Assembly (NCBI RefSeq): GCF_011762125.1
Contig: NZ_JAASQN010000007.1
Coordinates: 67,239 to 131,238, forward strand
DNA length: 64,000 bases
Origin: Sphingopyxis panaciterrae
Lineage (GTDB): Bacteria; Pseudomonadota; Alphaproteobacteria; Sphingomonadales; Sphingomonadaceae
Reading direction: 5' to 3'
The stretch's first letter is position 1, and the number at the start of each line of letters is the position of its first letter. Positions 7,995 to 19,100 of the stretch are shown piece by piece. A program made the position numbers and the translations under genes. The notes below the pieces were generated by a model. The model made no database searches and was not told the origin of the DNA. It saw only the letters and a program-made list of their open reading frames with translations.

Positions 7995-8432
7995 TCAGAT
8001 CAGTTCGCGATATTGATCGATCCCCGGAAAGGCGATCTTGCCGCCGCCGTTGCGCCGGATTGCGCCGATCGCCTCGTCGACGCGCAGATAGCGCGCCCGC
8101 GCCTCGGGCCGGAACAGGATCGCCGCCGGTTCGGGGCGTTCGGTTGCCTGCTTCACCAGCGCGCCCAGCTCGGCCAAGTCAACCGCCTCGTCGTTCCAGC
8201 GGATCACGTCGGCGGTGTCGATCGTCACGCTGTTCTTATCCTCGACCCGCAGCCCGGTGTCGCCGGTGGGCAAGGTCACATCGACGCTGTGCGTCGGCGG
8301 CGGAATGGTGATGATGAACATCACCAGCATCACCAGCATCACATCGATCAGCGGCGTGGTGTTGATATCGGGATCGCCGTTGGGATCGGCGCGAAAAATG
8401 CTGTGGTGAAATTGGCTGCGGCGTCGGCGCAT
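7995..8432 (-). CDS. ExbD/TolR family biopolymer transport protein (stand-alone)
   Basis: A 145-residue protein with a cytoplasmic basic start, one membrane span (PLIDVMLVMLVMFIITIP) containing the essential Asp of ExbD/TolR, and a periplasmic domain. These proteins use the proton gradient together with ExbB/TolQ to drive TonB or TolA. The start at 8432 is favoured by a GGGAG site 7 bases upstream. No exbB or tonB lies next to it; the nearest are in the secretion locus 17 kb away, so its partner is unknown. It is only a distant relative of the ExbD at 25269. Confidence 0.88.
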   Translation of the reverse strand: MRRRRSQFHHSIFRADPNGDPDINTTPLIDVMLVMLVMFIITIPPPTHSVDVTLPTGDTGLRVEDKNSVTIDTADVIRWNDEAVDLAELGALVKQATERPEPAAILFRPEARARYLRVDEAIGAIRRNGGGKIAFPGIDQYRELI

Positions 8433-8636
8433 CGGCTTTCTCCCGAACAGGGGAGTCCGCGCCACGATCGATGGGCGCCCGCCCCCTCATCCAGGGCACG
8501 GGATCATCCCGCGCCCGATTGTAATGGTATATCATAATACCCAAGGAGCAAGCGGAATATGGACGCGGAACGACCGGGTGTTAGCGCGCAAAACCGGACC
8601 GCGATTATACCATGGCAAACATGATGTCCGATAACG

Positions 8637-8676
8637 CCCGATCCTTGGCGGCTCCGTGGAGCCGCCAAGGATCGGG
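8637..8676 (-). terminator. Perfect 19-bp inverted repeat, likely end of the secretion operon
   Basis: Nineteen bases (8637-8655) and their exact complement (8658-8676) enclose a two-base centre. The hairpin starts 51 bases past the stop of the OmpH-like gene, the last gene of the long minus-strand cluster. No T-tract follows on either side. The remaining 8433-8727 gap shows no gene. Confidence 0.55.
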
Positions 8677-8727
8677 AAACTCTCCAACGCGTCGCAACAA
8701 TTCCGGGAAAGCCAGCGCCGGCAATAG

Positions 8728-9345
8728 CTAGCTGGCGGCTCCGCGGGGGGCGGCGTTGTCGGGCAGTTGCGGCAATCTTTCGCGCTCGATACCGAAGGTC
8801 GTGATCTTGGCGTCGAGTGCGGTCACCACGTCGGCGGTCAAATCGTTCGAAAAATTCCCGCCAAGGGCCGCGCCCCGATCGAACAACAGCCCGCATTTAT
8901 GCGCAGCATAGATTTTTGCAATCACCGGCTGCGCTTCGTCGGCGACGCGCGCCAGCGCTTTGGCGCGCGTCGCGTCAATCTCCCGGCTGCCATGCGCCGC
9001 CTGACTCTGCAGCGCCTGCCAGCGGGTCGCGAGGGCATCGCGGCGCGCCTTTGCCTTGGCATCCTGGCCCAGCGCCGCAATCGCGGTGGCTTCGGTCTCC
9101 AGCGGCCCGCGGAGCTGGTCGATTTCCGCCTGAGCGGCGCGCGTCAATTCCGCGATCCGGGCCGACGCCGCCTTGCCGACCGCCGCATTGGCGAACACCG
9201 CCTCGCGCGACAACAGACAGACGCCAGGAATCGCGGGACCGCCGAGCGCGGGCTGCTGCGCCGCTATCGGCGTGGTAAGCGACGATGCCGCCAGCATGGC
9301 CAGGATCACCGAGCACATCATCTTCATCGGGGTCATTTCAGGCAT
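8728..9345 (-). CDS. OmpH/Skp family periplasmic chaperone-like protein
   Basis: A 205-residue secreted protein. A signal peptide (residues 1-29, cleavage near PIAAQQ) is followed by the Skp-like beta strand GVCLLSREAVFANAAVGKAA and a long charged alpha-helical hairpin with many Ala, Arg and Glu, then a C-terminal return strand. Skp binds unfolded outer-membrane proteins in the periplasm. Start codons at 9345, 9336 and 9327 are all possible; the first overlaps the sapC stop by eight bases, which implies translational coupling. As last gene of the secretion locus it may hold the giant exoprotein or the barrel proteins unfolded (inference). Confidence 0.82.
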   Translation of the reverse strand: MPEMTPMKMMCSVILAMLAASSLTTPIAAQQPALGGPAIPGVCLLSREAVFANAAVGKAASARIAELTRAAQAEIDQLRGPLETEATAIAALGQDAKAKARRDALATRWQALQSQAAHGSREIDATRAKALARVADEAQPVIAKIYAAHKCGLLFDRGAALGGNFSNDLTADVVTALDAKITTFGIERERLPQLPDNAAPRGAAS

Positions 9346-10096
9346 CCTCTGTTTCGGCAGGGGCTTCCGCCGGAGCGGTATTTTTCTGCGTACGCGCCAA
9401 AAGATCGGCGAAGCGATCGAGCGACAGGAAATGAAAATGGATCAGGGCAAGCCATCCCTTGCGATGCCAATGGAGAATTATCTCATCCGCAAGTGCTTCG
9501 AACTTCGCCCGGTCGACGATCTTGAAACCGCGAAGCAGCAAGGCCTGCCCCGAATCCAACCGCGCGTCGGCGTGCTGGTCGACAAGCAGATCCTGCACCA
9601 GCAACGCCTCGACGAACGCGTCGGTCTGGATATGCGCGCCGTGGAAATCGCGGCAGAAGATCAGGGCATTTTCAACAAGCCCGGTCGGCGTCCCGTCCGA
9701 AAATAGTGCCTCGTCCTCGTCGCCCCCCGCAAAATGCGGCGCGGCCCTGTCGATCGCAAGGACGAAGCTGTCCTGTGATCGGTCGACGAAGACGAACGGG
9801 TAGCGGCGGGCATAAGCCGGCACGTAGCAATCGGACGCCCACGCATCGCCGTCGACGAAGCTGTTGCTGCGATCGAGCCCGAGGAGCACCACGGGGAAAC
9901 CGTCGCCCGCCGCGAAGACGATCGGATAGTGCCGCATCGCGGCGCCGAATTCGGTGATCGTGAGCGGGATCGCATTGGCGTCCTTTGCGAAGCCGTAAGC
10001 GCCCGGATGGAACCGCAGGTCGGCGTGCCGGGCCGCCGTGAGAAATTCGGGCTGCCGATAGAAGAGCGGAAGCGGGGTTTCGGTTTTTTCAGTCAT
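9338..10096 (-). CDS. SapC family protein
   Basis: A 252-residue SapC-family protein. The family start PLPLFYRQPEFLTAARHADL and the core YPIVFA...PVVLLGL are intact, as are the motifs YVPAYARRYPFVFV and FHGAHIQTDAFVEALL. The family takes its name from S-layer-associated genes of Campylobacter, but in sphingomonads it occurs near outer-membrane transport loci and its biochemical role is unknown. There is no signal peptide. The ATG at 10096 with an AGG element is preferred over a TTG at 10141. It sits 100 bases downstream of tpsA and overlaps the OmpH-like gene. Confidence 0.85.
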   Translation of the reverse strand: MTEKTETPLPLFYRQPEFLTAARHADLRFHPGAYGFAKDANAIPLTITEFGAAMRHYPIVFAAGDGFPVVLLGLDRSNSFVDGDAWASDCYVPAYARRYPFVFVDRSQDSFVLAIDRAAPHFAGGDEDEALFSDGTPTGLVENALIFCRDFHGAHIQTDAFVEALLVQDLLVDQHADARLDSGQALLLRGFKIVDRAKFEALADEIILHWHRKGWLALIHFHFLSLDRFADLLARTQKNTAPAEAPAETEDA

Positions 10097-10196
10097 GTCG
10101 AACCTGTCTGTCGGAAAGGGAAGAAAATCATAAGCTGACAAGACGCACGTTCCGTTGGCCGGAAGGGACGACCCTTCCCTCCCGGCCCGCGCCCGA

Positions 10197-13100
10197 TCAG
10201 TCTCGATCGACCGGGCAGCGATTGGTTGCCGTTTCGACGCAGTCGTCGGTGCCGAAACTGACGACCGAGCCGGTCAGGATCGTCTGGCGGACGGTGCGCA
10301 GTTTTTCGACTTCGGCCGCCATGTCGAACGCCTTGTCGAGCGCATCGTCCTCCGCCGACTGGGCGAAGTTTTCGAGGTTGAGCGGGCCGACCGAGCCTTC
10401 CTCGGTCGTCAGGTCGACGTTCGTTTCCCCGCCCACGGTGATGTTGTCGAGCCCGCGGATTTCGACGGCGCCGACGAACAGGTCGCGCGATGCCCGGATG
10501 CCCGCATCGCCGGCGTTGACGATGCCGTTGAAGGCATAGAGGTCAACGTCGCCGCCCTGCTTGCCGTCTACCTGGTCAAGCGTCGCGATACCCGCGCCGT
10601 TGGGCAGGCCCGAAAGCTGGATGTTGGTCTGTCCCCAGGCATTGATCGGGAAGGCCACCGGCGGCACCGAGAGCGACGTCTTGCGACCGCGCCCGGCATC
10701 GATGTTGCCGTACGACGACCAGATCAGGATATCGCCGTCGTCGGCGGTCATCGTGCGGCTCTGGTTGACGATATAGTCGCCATAGGTGACCACATTGACC
10801 CCGCCGCCGCGCTGGGTGACGATCCCCGCGGTGCCCGGATTGGTGTTCGAGATCGCGAGGCTGGCAAGCTGGATCGAGCCGCCAGGCGCGAGCAGGTCGA
10901 CATTGCCGCCGCTTTCGCCACGGATCTGGCTGACCATCATCTCGATATTGCCCGTCCAGCGATGCTCGCCTTCGGCCAGCGTCTCGCCCGGTTTGCGCTG
11001 CGCCCCGGGGAAGAGGCGGCCCACCGCATCATAACCGCGCGTCGGGTCGCCCTGACGGACATAGCGGCCGTCGGTTTCGGGCGAGCGGCCCACCGCCTCG
11101 CGCCCGGCCGTCTTCAACTCGGCGTTGAGGATGCGGACCGCGAGCGGCCGCTGGAGCACGGGGTCGAGCATCTTGAACGCGGCCAGCGCTTCGGCATATT
11201 CGGCCGGATCGATCGCGGCGGCCAGCTTGCCGCGGGTGATCGGACGGCTGCCGCTGACCGCGTCGGGCGCCTCGGTCGGGATCGGGGCCTCTCCCGCCAT
11301 CTCGCGCATGTAATTGACAAGCTCGATCGCATAGACGGTGGTCCGCGTCCGGCCGTCGGCCAGCACGACATCGGTCGAGACCGTCAGCCCCTCGCGATCG
11401 CCTTCGACGAAATACTGGCGGAGCCACACCGGCGCATCGGCGACCTTCTCGGGATCGAGATAATAGTCGAAAAACGCCTGATACTCGGGTTCCTGATCGA
11501 TCCCGGCGAGCACGCTGATGCTGCCGCCGCTGAGCGGCGCCGCGGTCGGAACGATGCTGTACGCCTCGCGCGCCCGGATGCCCCGCCCCTCGGTGCGGCC
11601 CATCCAGATTTCGTCGCCGGCCTGCACCCACAGGCGTCCGGGGCCATAGAGCACCGCGTCGGGCAGATAGATCGAACCGCCAGCCTCCATCACCGGCACG
11701 TCGCTGCCGTCGTGGGTGATGAAGGTAATGTCGCCCATGCGGATGTCGCCGCCCGCCTTCAGCCGCGTTTCGTGCCCGAAGGTAAAGGTGCCGCCATGCA
11801 TGCCGTTGCCGCCGGTCGGATCGACGTCATAGCCCTCGTTCCAGCCGATCATGTCGCCCTGCGCAGCATAGATGCGGCTGTAGCTCGACGAACCGCTGTG
11901 GACGTTGGGCCCGTCGATCCCGTAACCCGGCCCGGCCTGGTTGAACATCCAGTGACCGTTCAGCGGATCCTGCGTGACCGTCGACTGGAACAGTCCGATC
12001 CCGAAGTTGTTTCCGCCGGGATTGATCGCGCGCGGCACCCAGAGCGGGTCGGCATAGCCGATGGTGAAGCCCGCACCGTCGTAATTGCCCGCGAGGCGGA
12101 ACTGGATATTCTGCTGCGCGAGGAGGTCGAGCCGCGTGTCGGGCCACATGTCGACGATGACGCGGTCACCGGCCCTGTCCTCCATCCCGAAGTTGATCGA
12201 GCCCGCCGTCGCGACGAAGGCGGTCTGGCTGGGCAGTATATTCACTCCGCCGTTGGCGCCCGACTGGGTGCGATAATTGATGTCGCCGCCCAGCGAGGTG
12301 ACGCGCAAGCTGGTGTCGGCCGTGTAGCCGAGCCAGCTCGGCTGATTGCCGCTGCTGCCATAGCGCCCGCTGAGCCACAGCGGCAGCGAGGTCACGCCGA
12401 GCATCGACGATACGCCGCGCAGATTGACGTCGCCGCCCGCCTGCAGGCTGAGCTGCGCATCGTCGATGGCGAGTTGCAGATAGGCGGCGTTGTCGAGCGC
12501 GAGGCCGATCCCGGTGCGCTGATCGGTCGCGATCACGCTGCCCGCGACGTCGATCGTCGCGCGTCCCTTGCCGACCTGCACGAGGCCGCCCTTCATATTC
12601 TGGCCGACGCTCATCACCAGATCGCCGCCGCCCGACAGATGCAGCGTCTTGGCCGGCATGTCGACCGTGCCGCCCGAGACGCGCACCCATGTCGGCAGCG
12701 CGACGACCAGATTGTCGACGTCACCGCCGCTGGTGATGCTGATGTCTCCGCCGCCCAGTGCGCCGATGCCCTGCGCAAACTGGTCGGCCAGCAGCGACAG
12801 CGCCGTCTGGCCGGTCTGGTCGGCCTGATATTGCGCATATTCCATGTTGAACAGCGCGTTCGGGTCCTTGCCCGGATAGCTGTAGCCGAACAGCGCGGTC
12901 GTTGGCGTCGAGCCGCTTGCCACCATCCAGCGGTAATTTTCGAGGATCGTCCCCGCACCGGTGATCGCACCGCCGACGTTCACATTTACGTCGCCGCCCC
13001 TGGTCATGTACGATCGGTGCGCGATGATACCGGGTGCATTGTTGCTCGAGAAACCGACGTGCGTCTTGTCGATGAAGTTGCCAACCGGGCCATCCTCGAC

Positions 13101-16100
13101 GCCGACGGTATAGATGGCGCCGTTCACCATCTCGACCGGCCGCACGTCCTCGAAACCGAACGTGATGTTGTCCGGGATATAGCGCCCGTCGGCGAGGATC
13201 AGCGCGACATCGCCGGTGCCGCCAACCACGACCCGGACCTCGAGGTCGCCAAGACCGGCGATCGAAGCGGGCACGCGCATCTGGACCGGCGCGCTCGGGT
13301 CGTTCGACCGGTTCGACGCGATTTCCCAGACGAGGTCGCCGCCGAGATAGGTCTTGCCGGCGATGACGACTTCGCCGGGGAAACGCGTGTCGGCGGCCAG
13401 CGTCACATCGGCGGTCAGCACCGTATCCGCCGCGAGCACGCTGCCATCGGGCATTTCGGTCCCCGCGGGCAGTTTCGTACCCTTGCGCAGTATCGTCCCC
13501 GCCGGAAGCTCGGGGTAGATGGTCCGCCCGGCACCGTCGGCCGAGGCGTAGCTCGTCGGCTTCAGGATCGTGCCGTCGGCGACCGGCGTCCCCTTCGGAA
13601 CGGTGATCCGGGTCGCCGGATCGGATTCGTTCCAGCTGCCCTGATAATTGATCAGCGAAGCCTTTTCGTAGGTCAGGTCGCCGCTGGCGGCGACATTGAT
13701 GTCGCCGGTACCGGTGCGCACCAGCCCCCCGACCTCGATCGCACCGCCGCTGCCGGTTTGCGTCGACAGCACATTGGTCTGGGCAAAATCGGCGCCCGCG
13801 ACGAGGTTGTAGCTCCAGCTGTCGTCGTTGGTGAAATCGGACGCAGGGGTGTCGGGAAGCGGGGCCGAGCCCGGCGTCCAGCCATAGGGCAGGCCCTCGG
13901 GCGAAATCGTATCGGGGGTCGCATGCCCGTCAACGAAGCCGTCGGAGAGGTTGGCGTTGATCGTCAGGTCGCCCCCGGCGCGCAGCGTCAGGACGCCGCC
14001 CTTCCCGTCGAAGCGCGCATTCTTGAAGTTCCAGTTGTGAACAAGGTCCATGTCGCCCTCGGAGCGCAGTTCGATCCCCGGCAGGAGCTGGAAGGCGGCA
14101 TTGCCCGTCTGGCCGAGCCGCGCCCGGATCCCGGTGCCATTGGCGTCCATGAACGCCGTCGCATCGGCGATCACCTGCTGCTGCAACGCCGTGTCGATTT
14201 CGGCCAGATGGCCGTTCGATGCGTCGCCGTCGGCATCGGCCAGATCATAGACGCGGAACGCCTCGAGCTGCGTATCGCCGCCCGAAACATCGGCGCCCCA
14301 GCGCGTGACGGCGATGTCGTTGCCGGTTTGCGCCGCGCGCAGCCGCACGGTGCCGCCCTGCCCCTTGCCCTTGCCCGAAACGTCGAGCGATGCATGGCCA
14401 ACATCGATATTGCCGCCGACCGCAACCTGCAGGTCGACCGAACCGCCGCGCTGGTCCGCGCCCTTCGCGCTCACGTCGAAGCGCGCGCCATCGGCGACGG
14501 TCAGATCGCCGCCCGACGCGAGCAGGATCGTCCCGCCCTTTGCGCTGTCGCTGCCGAGGATGGCGTCGCTCGCGACCGTGATATCGCCGTTCCCGGTGAC
14601 GATGCGCAGCGCATCGACACGCGTCGTGCCGTTGAGCAGCACATCGCCGTCGAGGATGGCGAAGTCGCGGCGCCGCGAGAAGCCCCAGTCGTTGAGCTTG
14701 GCGTTGAGGCCGCCGAAATCGTCGAGCGTCGACGTGGTCAGCGCGAAGCTGCCGGTGCGGTAGCCATCAGCGACGTCGGCCTTCAGCGTGCCATCCAGCA
14801 TGACGACGCCGCGGCCGGCCGACAGCGCCACCGCGCCCGCGTCGCCGCCCGCCGAACCGCCCGACACGTTGAGGAGCGAACCTGCCTCGACGAGCGTGTC
14901 GCCGTTGACCGAGGTGAGCTGGATGCTGCCGCCGGGCAGGAAGCCCTGAACTTCGAAGAAGGACACATCGGCGCCGCCGACGTCGATCTTCGCGCCCGAG
15001 GCCAACCGGACGTCACCTTCGCTCGCGGTCGCGCGCACCGTGCCCGATCCGGCGCGGATCGCGGCATCGATCAGGACATCGGTCCCGCGGAAATCGAGCA
15101 GCGCGCCCGCCGAAGCGAGGGCAGGAAGCGCCGCCGTGCGGCCGTTGCCGAGCAGTTCGGCCGCGCCGGCCGCGCTCACGACATGGCCCGCGCCGCTCTC
15201 GCCGGTAATCTCGGCGGCGCGGATCGTGAGCGCACCGTCGAAGCTGTTTTCGCCGAGGCCGGCAAAGATCACCCGCTGTTCGGCATCGATCGTCGTCGTG
15301 TCGAAGGCGAAATCGATCTCGCCTTCACCCATCACGATATTCTTGCCGCCCAGCGCCAGGGTGCCGCCGTTGCCGGTGGCATCGATCGCCGCGGCATCGC
15401 TGTTGCGAAGCTCGATCGTGCCGGCGGTGATGCTCACATTGCCCGGCGTTTCACCGCGCGAGACGAACGCCGCGCCATCGAGCGCGACGCGACCGGTCAG
15501 GTCGAGCGAAACATCGCCGTAGAAATCGATGCTCGAGTAGCTTTTGAGCGTCAGCTTGTCGGCGGCGGCCAGCCCAGCCAGCGTCGCCCCCGAGAAGACG
15601 AGGCCGTCGGCGCCCTGCGGTACCGCGCCGAGGCTGACGAGCCCCGCCGCGGCGGTGATCGCATCGGCCTTGATCACTGCGCCATTGCCGACGATCGTGT
15701 TCTCGGTCGAGTCGAGCAGGACCGAATCCGCCGCTTCGAGCACGGCGCCCGCTTCGACGATCATGTCGCCCGCGACGCTCTGCACATTCTCGCGCGACAC
15801 GGTGATATCGCCGAGGTTAGAGACGCGCAGGAAGGCACCGCCGCGATCTTCCGCAGCCGCTTCCAGCTCGCCCTGCTGGTTGAAATAGGCGGGCATGCTC
15901 GGCGCGATCGCGATATTCGCCGCGTCCGCGCCGTCGCCCTGCGCGCGGATCACCGAACCGCCTTCGACGCGCACGCTCTGGTTCGCGGCGAACAGCAGTT
16001 CGGTGCCGGTCAGCGGGTTGGCTCCATCGGTACGGATCACGACATTTTCGGCGCCGACGCTCTTTTCGGGCGAGCGGACCTCGTCGGCCGAATCACGCGT

Positions 16101-19100
16101 ATATTGGCCGGTGACGACTTCGAGGCCGCCCTGTCCCTGACGGCGGACGCCGCCGATCAACAGGCTTTCGGCGATGTTCGAAATCTTGGAGGGATCGAGC
16201 ACCAGATAACCGGCGAGGTCGCTGACGTCGGTGCCCGGCGCCGCGATCACGATATTGTCCGAGGTGATATCGACGATCCCGCCGCGGGCATCCTTCACGC
16301 CGCTGGCGCCGCCGGCAAGAATGGTGCCGTCGAGTTCGAGCGAGCGGTTTGCCGCGAGCGTCAGGAAGCCGCCGTCGACCGGCAGGCGCGGATCGGCGTT
16401 ATAGGGATTGCCCGAGCGCAGCAGCCCTTCGAGGAAACGCTCGCTCGAAAAGAAGCTGTTGCCATAGGTTTCGAAGAATTCGGAGCGTTTGCGCACGTCG
16501 CTGCCGCTCGTCAGGCGCCAGGTCGACAGCGTCTGGTCGGTGATGCCGGTGCCCGACAGGCCGCGGCGCCCGAGCACGAGGAAGCTGTCGTCGGACGCCC
16601 GGCGCGCCTCGGTCGTCATCGGCGTACCGCCGGCGAGCGAGAGCAGGTAGCCGCCCGGGGTCAGCGCATATTCGGCGGGGAGCAGCGTGTACCAGCCCGC
16701 CGGGTTGCCGTCGAACGCGGCGAGCCACACCGACGAACCGAGCGGCAGATAGCCCGCCGCGGTGCCGCTGTTGACCGTGTCGCTCGAGGTGCCCGGATTA
16801 TAAAGCGGATCGATCGGCGCGATGATGTCGTTGCCATAGGCCGGGACGATCGCATAATTGCCCGACGCGTCGAGAATGTTCGTCTGTCCCAGCGGGCCCG
16901 CGACGAACTCGAGCCCGAGCACATCGCCGCTGCCCGACACGTCGATCGTCGCGCCTTCCTGGACGTCGATGATATCGCCGCTCAGCGAAACACGCTTTTC
17001 GGGCGGGGTCGACAATTCGGTCGAACCGGGCGTGCCCGCCGCGGTCGGCGAATACCAGCTCTGGCCGTCATAGGTGTAGCCATAAAGGATGGTCCGGCCA
17101 TCGGCGGCCGTCGACGTGACGCTGCCCGGAAGCAGGGCGACGCTGCCCGGAACGAACGTCTCCGCGCCGCTCTCGTCGGTTATATTATAGCCCGTCGCGG
17201 TCAGGCGGATTTCGCCGAACGGCGCGCGCAGCGTGCCCGCCTGCTCGATTTTCGGCGCTTCGAGGATGAGCGTTCCGCCCGCCGACAGCGGCGCGGCGCG
17301 GCGGCCGGTCTGTTCGACGCGGATGCTCTGATCGGAATCGAAGCGAAGGACGCCGTCGGTGGTCGGATAGATTTGCGCCGCGCGCAGCACGAGGTCGCCG
17401 GTCGTGTGGATTCCCGGGGTGATGTCGCCGTCTTCGGGGACCGGCTGTCCGGCCACCACGCCAAAGCCGCCGCGCATGTCGCCCTCGGCCGCGATGACGA
17501 CTTTCCCGAAGCCGCCGACCTCGAACTTGCCGGCGATCTCGAGCGTCTCGCCCGAAACCGTCAGCGTCCCGCTCGCCGCCGCCTTCGGCGCGAAGCCGAT
17601 GCCGCCGCCGCCGGTCAGATAGACGTTGCCGCTGCTGAACGACATGTCCTGCGTACCGTTGAATCCGCCCGCGACGGTCAGCACCCGCTGGCTCGAAATA
17701 TCGATCGCCTGGTCCGATTCCAGCTTGCCCGCGATCGACAGCGTATCGAAACGCTTCATGTCGCGCAGGATGTTCGCGCCGACCGTCGTGCGCGAGCCGC
17801 GACCGAGACCCGCCGGATTCTGGACGCCGCCGAGCGCGGTGAGCACGAAGGTCATCGAGCGGTCGAAAGCGGCCATGTCGGCCGGCTCATATCCCTCGGG
17901 GAAGGCATAGCGGCTCGGCGGCGGTATGTTCGGCACCGCCGTCATGTCGGCATCGAGCACCAGCGCTCCGTCGGCGTCCGACGGACTATATTTGACGAGC
18001 GGGCCCAGCACCGTGCGCATGAAATCGGTGAACTGGGCGATGCTGGTGATCTGGATATCCTCGATATCACCGGCACCGAAACCGAGTTGCGGTTCGAGCC
18101 AGCTGTAATTGTCCAGGAAAAACTGGCGCAGGCTGACCGGCGCTTCGGGGGTTGGTTCGGGGAAGAAGGCATATTGGAAATTGTCGAGGATCGATTGCAG
18201 GCCGGTATCACCGGTCGACCAGTCGGTATATTCGGGAAGCAGCAGTTTGCCGTCGAGGCCGCCGGCGATCGCGAGCTTGCCGCCATAATTATACTGGCTG
18301 CCCGCTTCGCCGCGCAGGTTGCCGAGCAGGTAGCCGCTGTCGGCATCGAGATCGATCGCACCGGCGTCGCTGCCGATCACCTGGTTCACCTTGACCACCG
18401 CATAGCGGCCGGGCTGGAGGACCGAGAGCAGGCCGCTGGTCCCCGACACGTCGATCGTCGCGCCGACGTCCATGACGACATGGGCGCCCTGCACCGCAAC
18501 CGTGCCGCCGTCGACGATCCGCCCGTCGTACCAGAAACCGCGGCCGTCGGCGCCGCCCGGCACCTTCACCGTCTGGGCGATGCCGGTTGCATCGAGCAGC
18601 GCGCCGTTGCCAAGATGGATGGTCGATGCGGACGTCCCGCCAACGTTGATCGAACCGCCGTGCGCGCGCAGCGTGCCGTCGACGCGAATCTGCGACGCAT
18701 CGAGCAGGATGCTGCCGAGCGGGTCGACCTCGACGAGGGCGCCCGCTTCGATCGTGATCGCGTCACCGAGCAGCTGGAGCGAGCCTCCCTGGCGCAAATG
18801 CGGCGGCAGGAGCGTGAGGTCGGTCACGTCGCGAAGGTCGGTGCCGCTCGCGACGTCATAGGCGCGGCCGCGGAAGCGCATGTTGCGCGTCTGGAACAGC
18901 AGGTTGGCGCCCGAAGCGATGGTCAGCGTGTCGGCGCCCAGCGCAAGACTGCCGACGCCCATGTCGCGGAACAGCGTCTCGTCGATATATTCGGCCTCGC
19001 CTGCCGAGCCGCCAGCGGGCCCGACGACGACATCGCCCGATGCAAGCAGCGCCAGCATGCCCCCACCGCCGAGACCGCCAAGGCTGATATCGGCGAAGTC

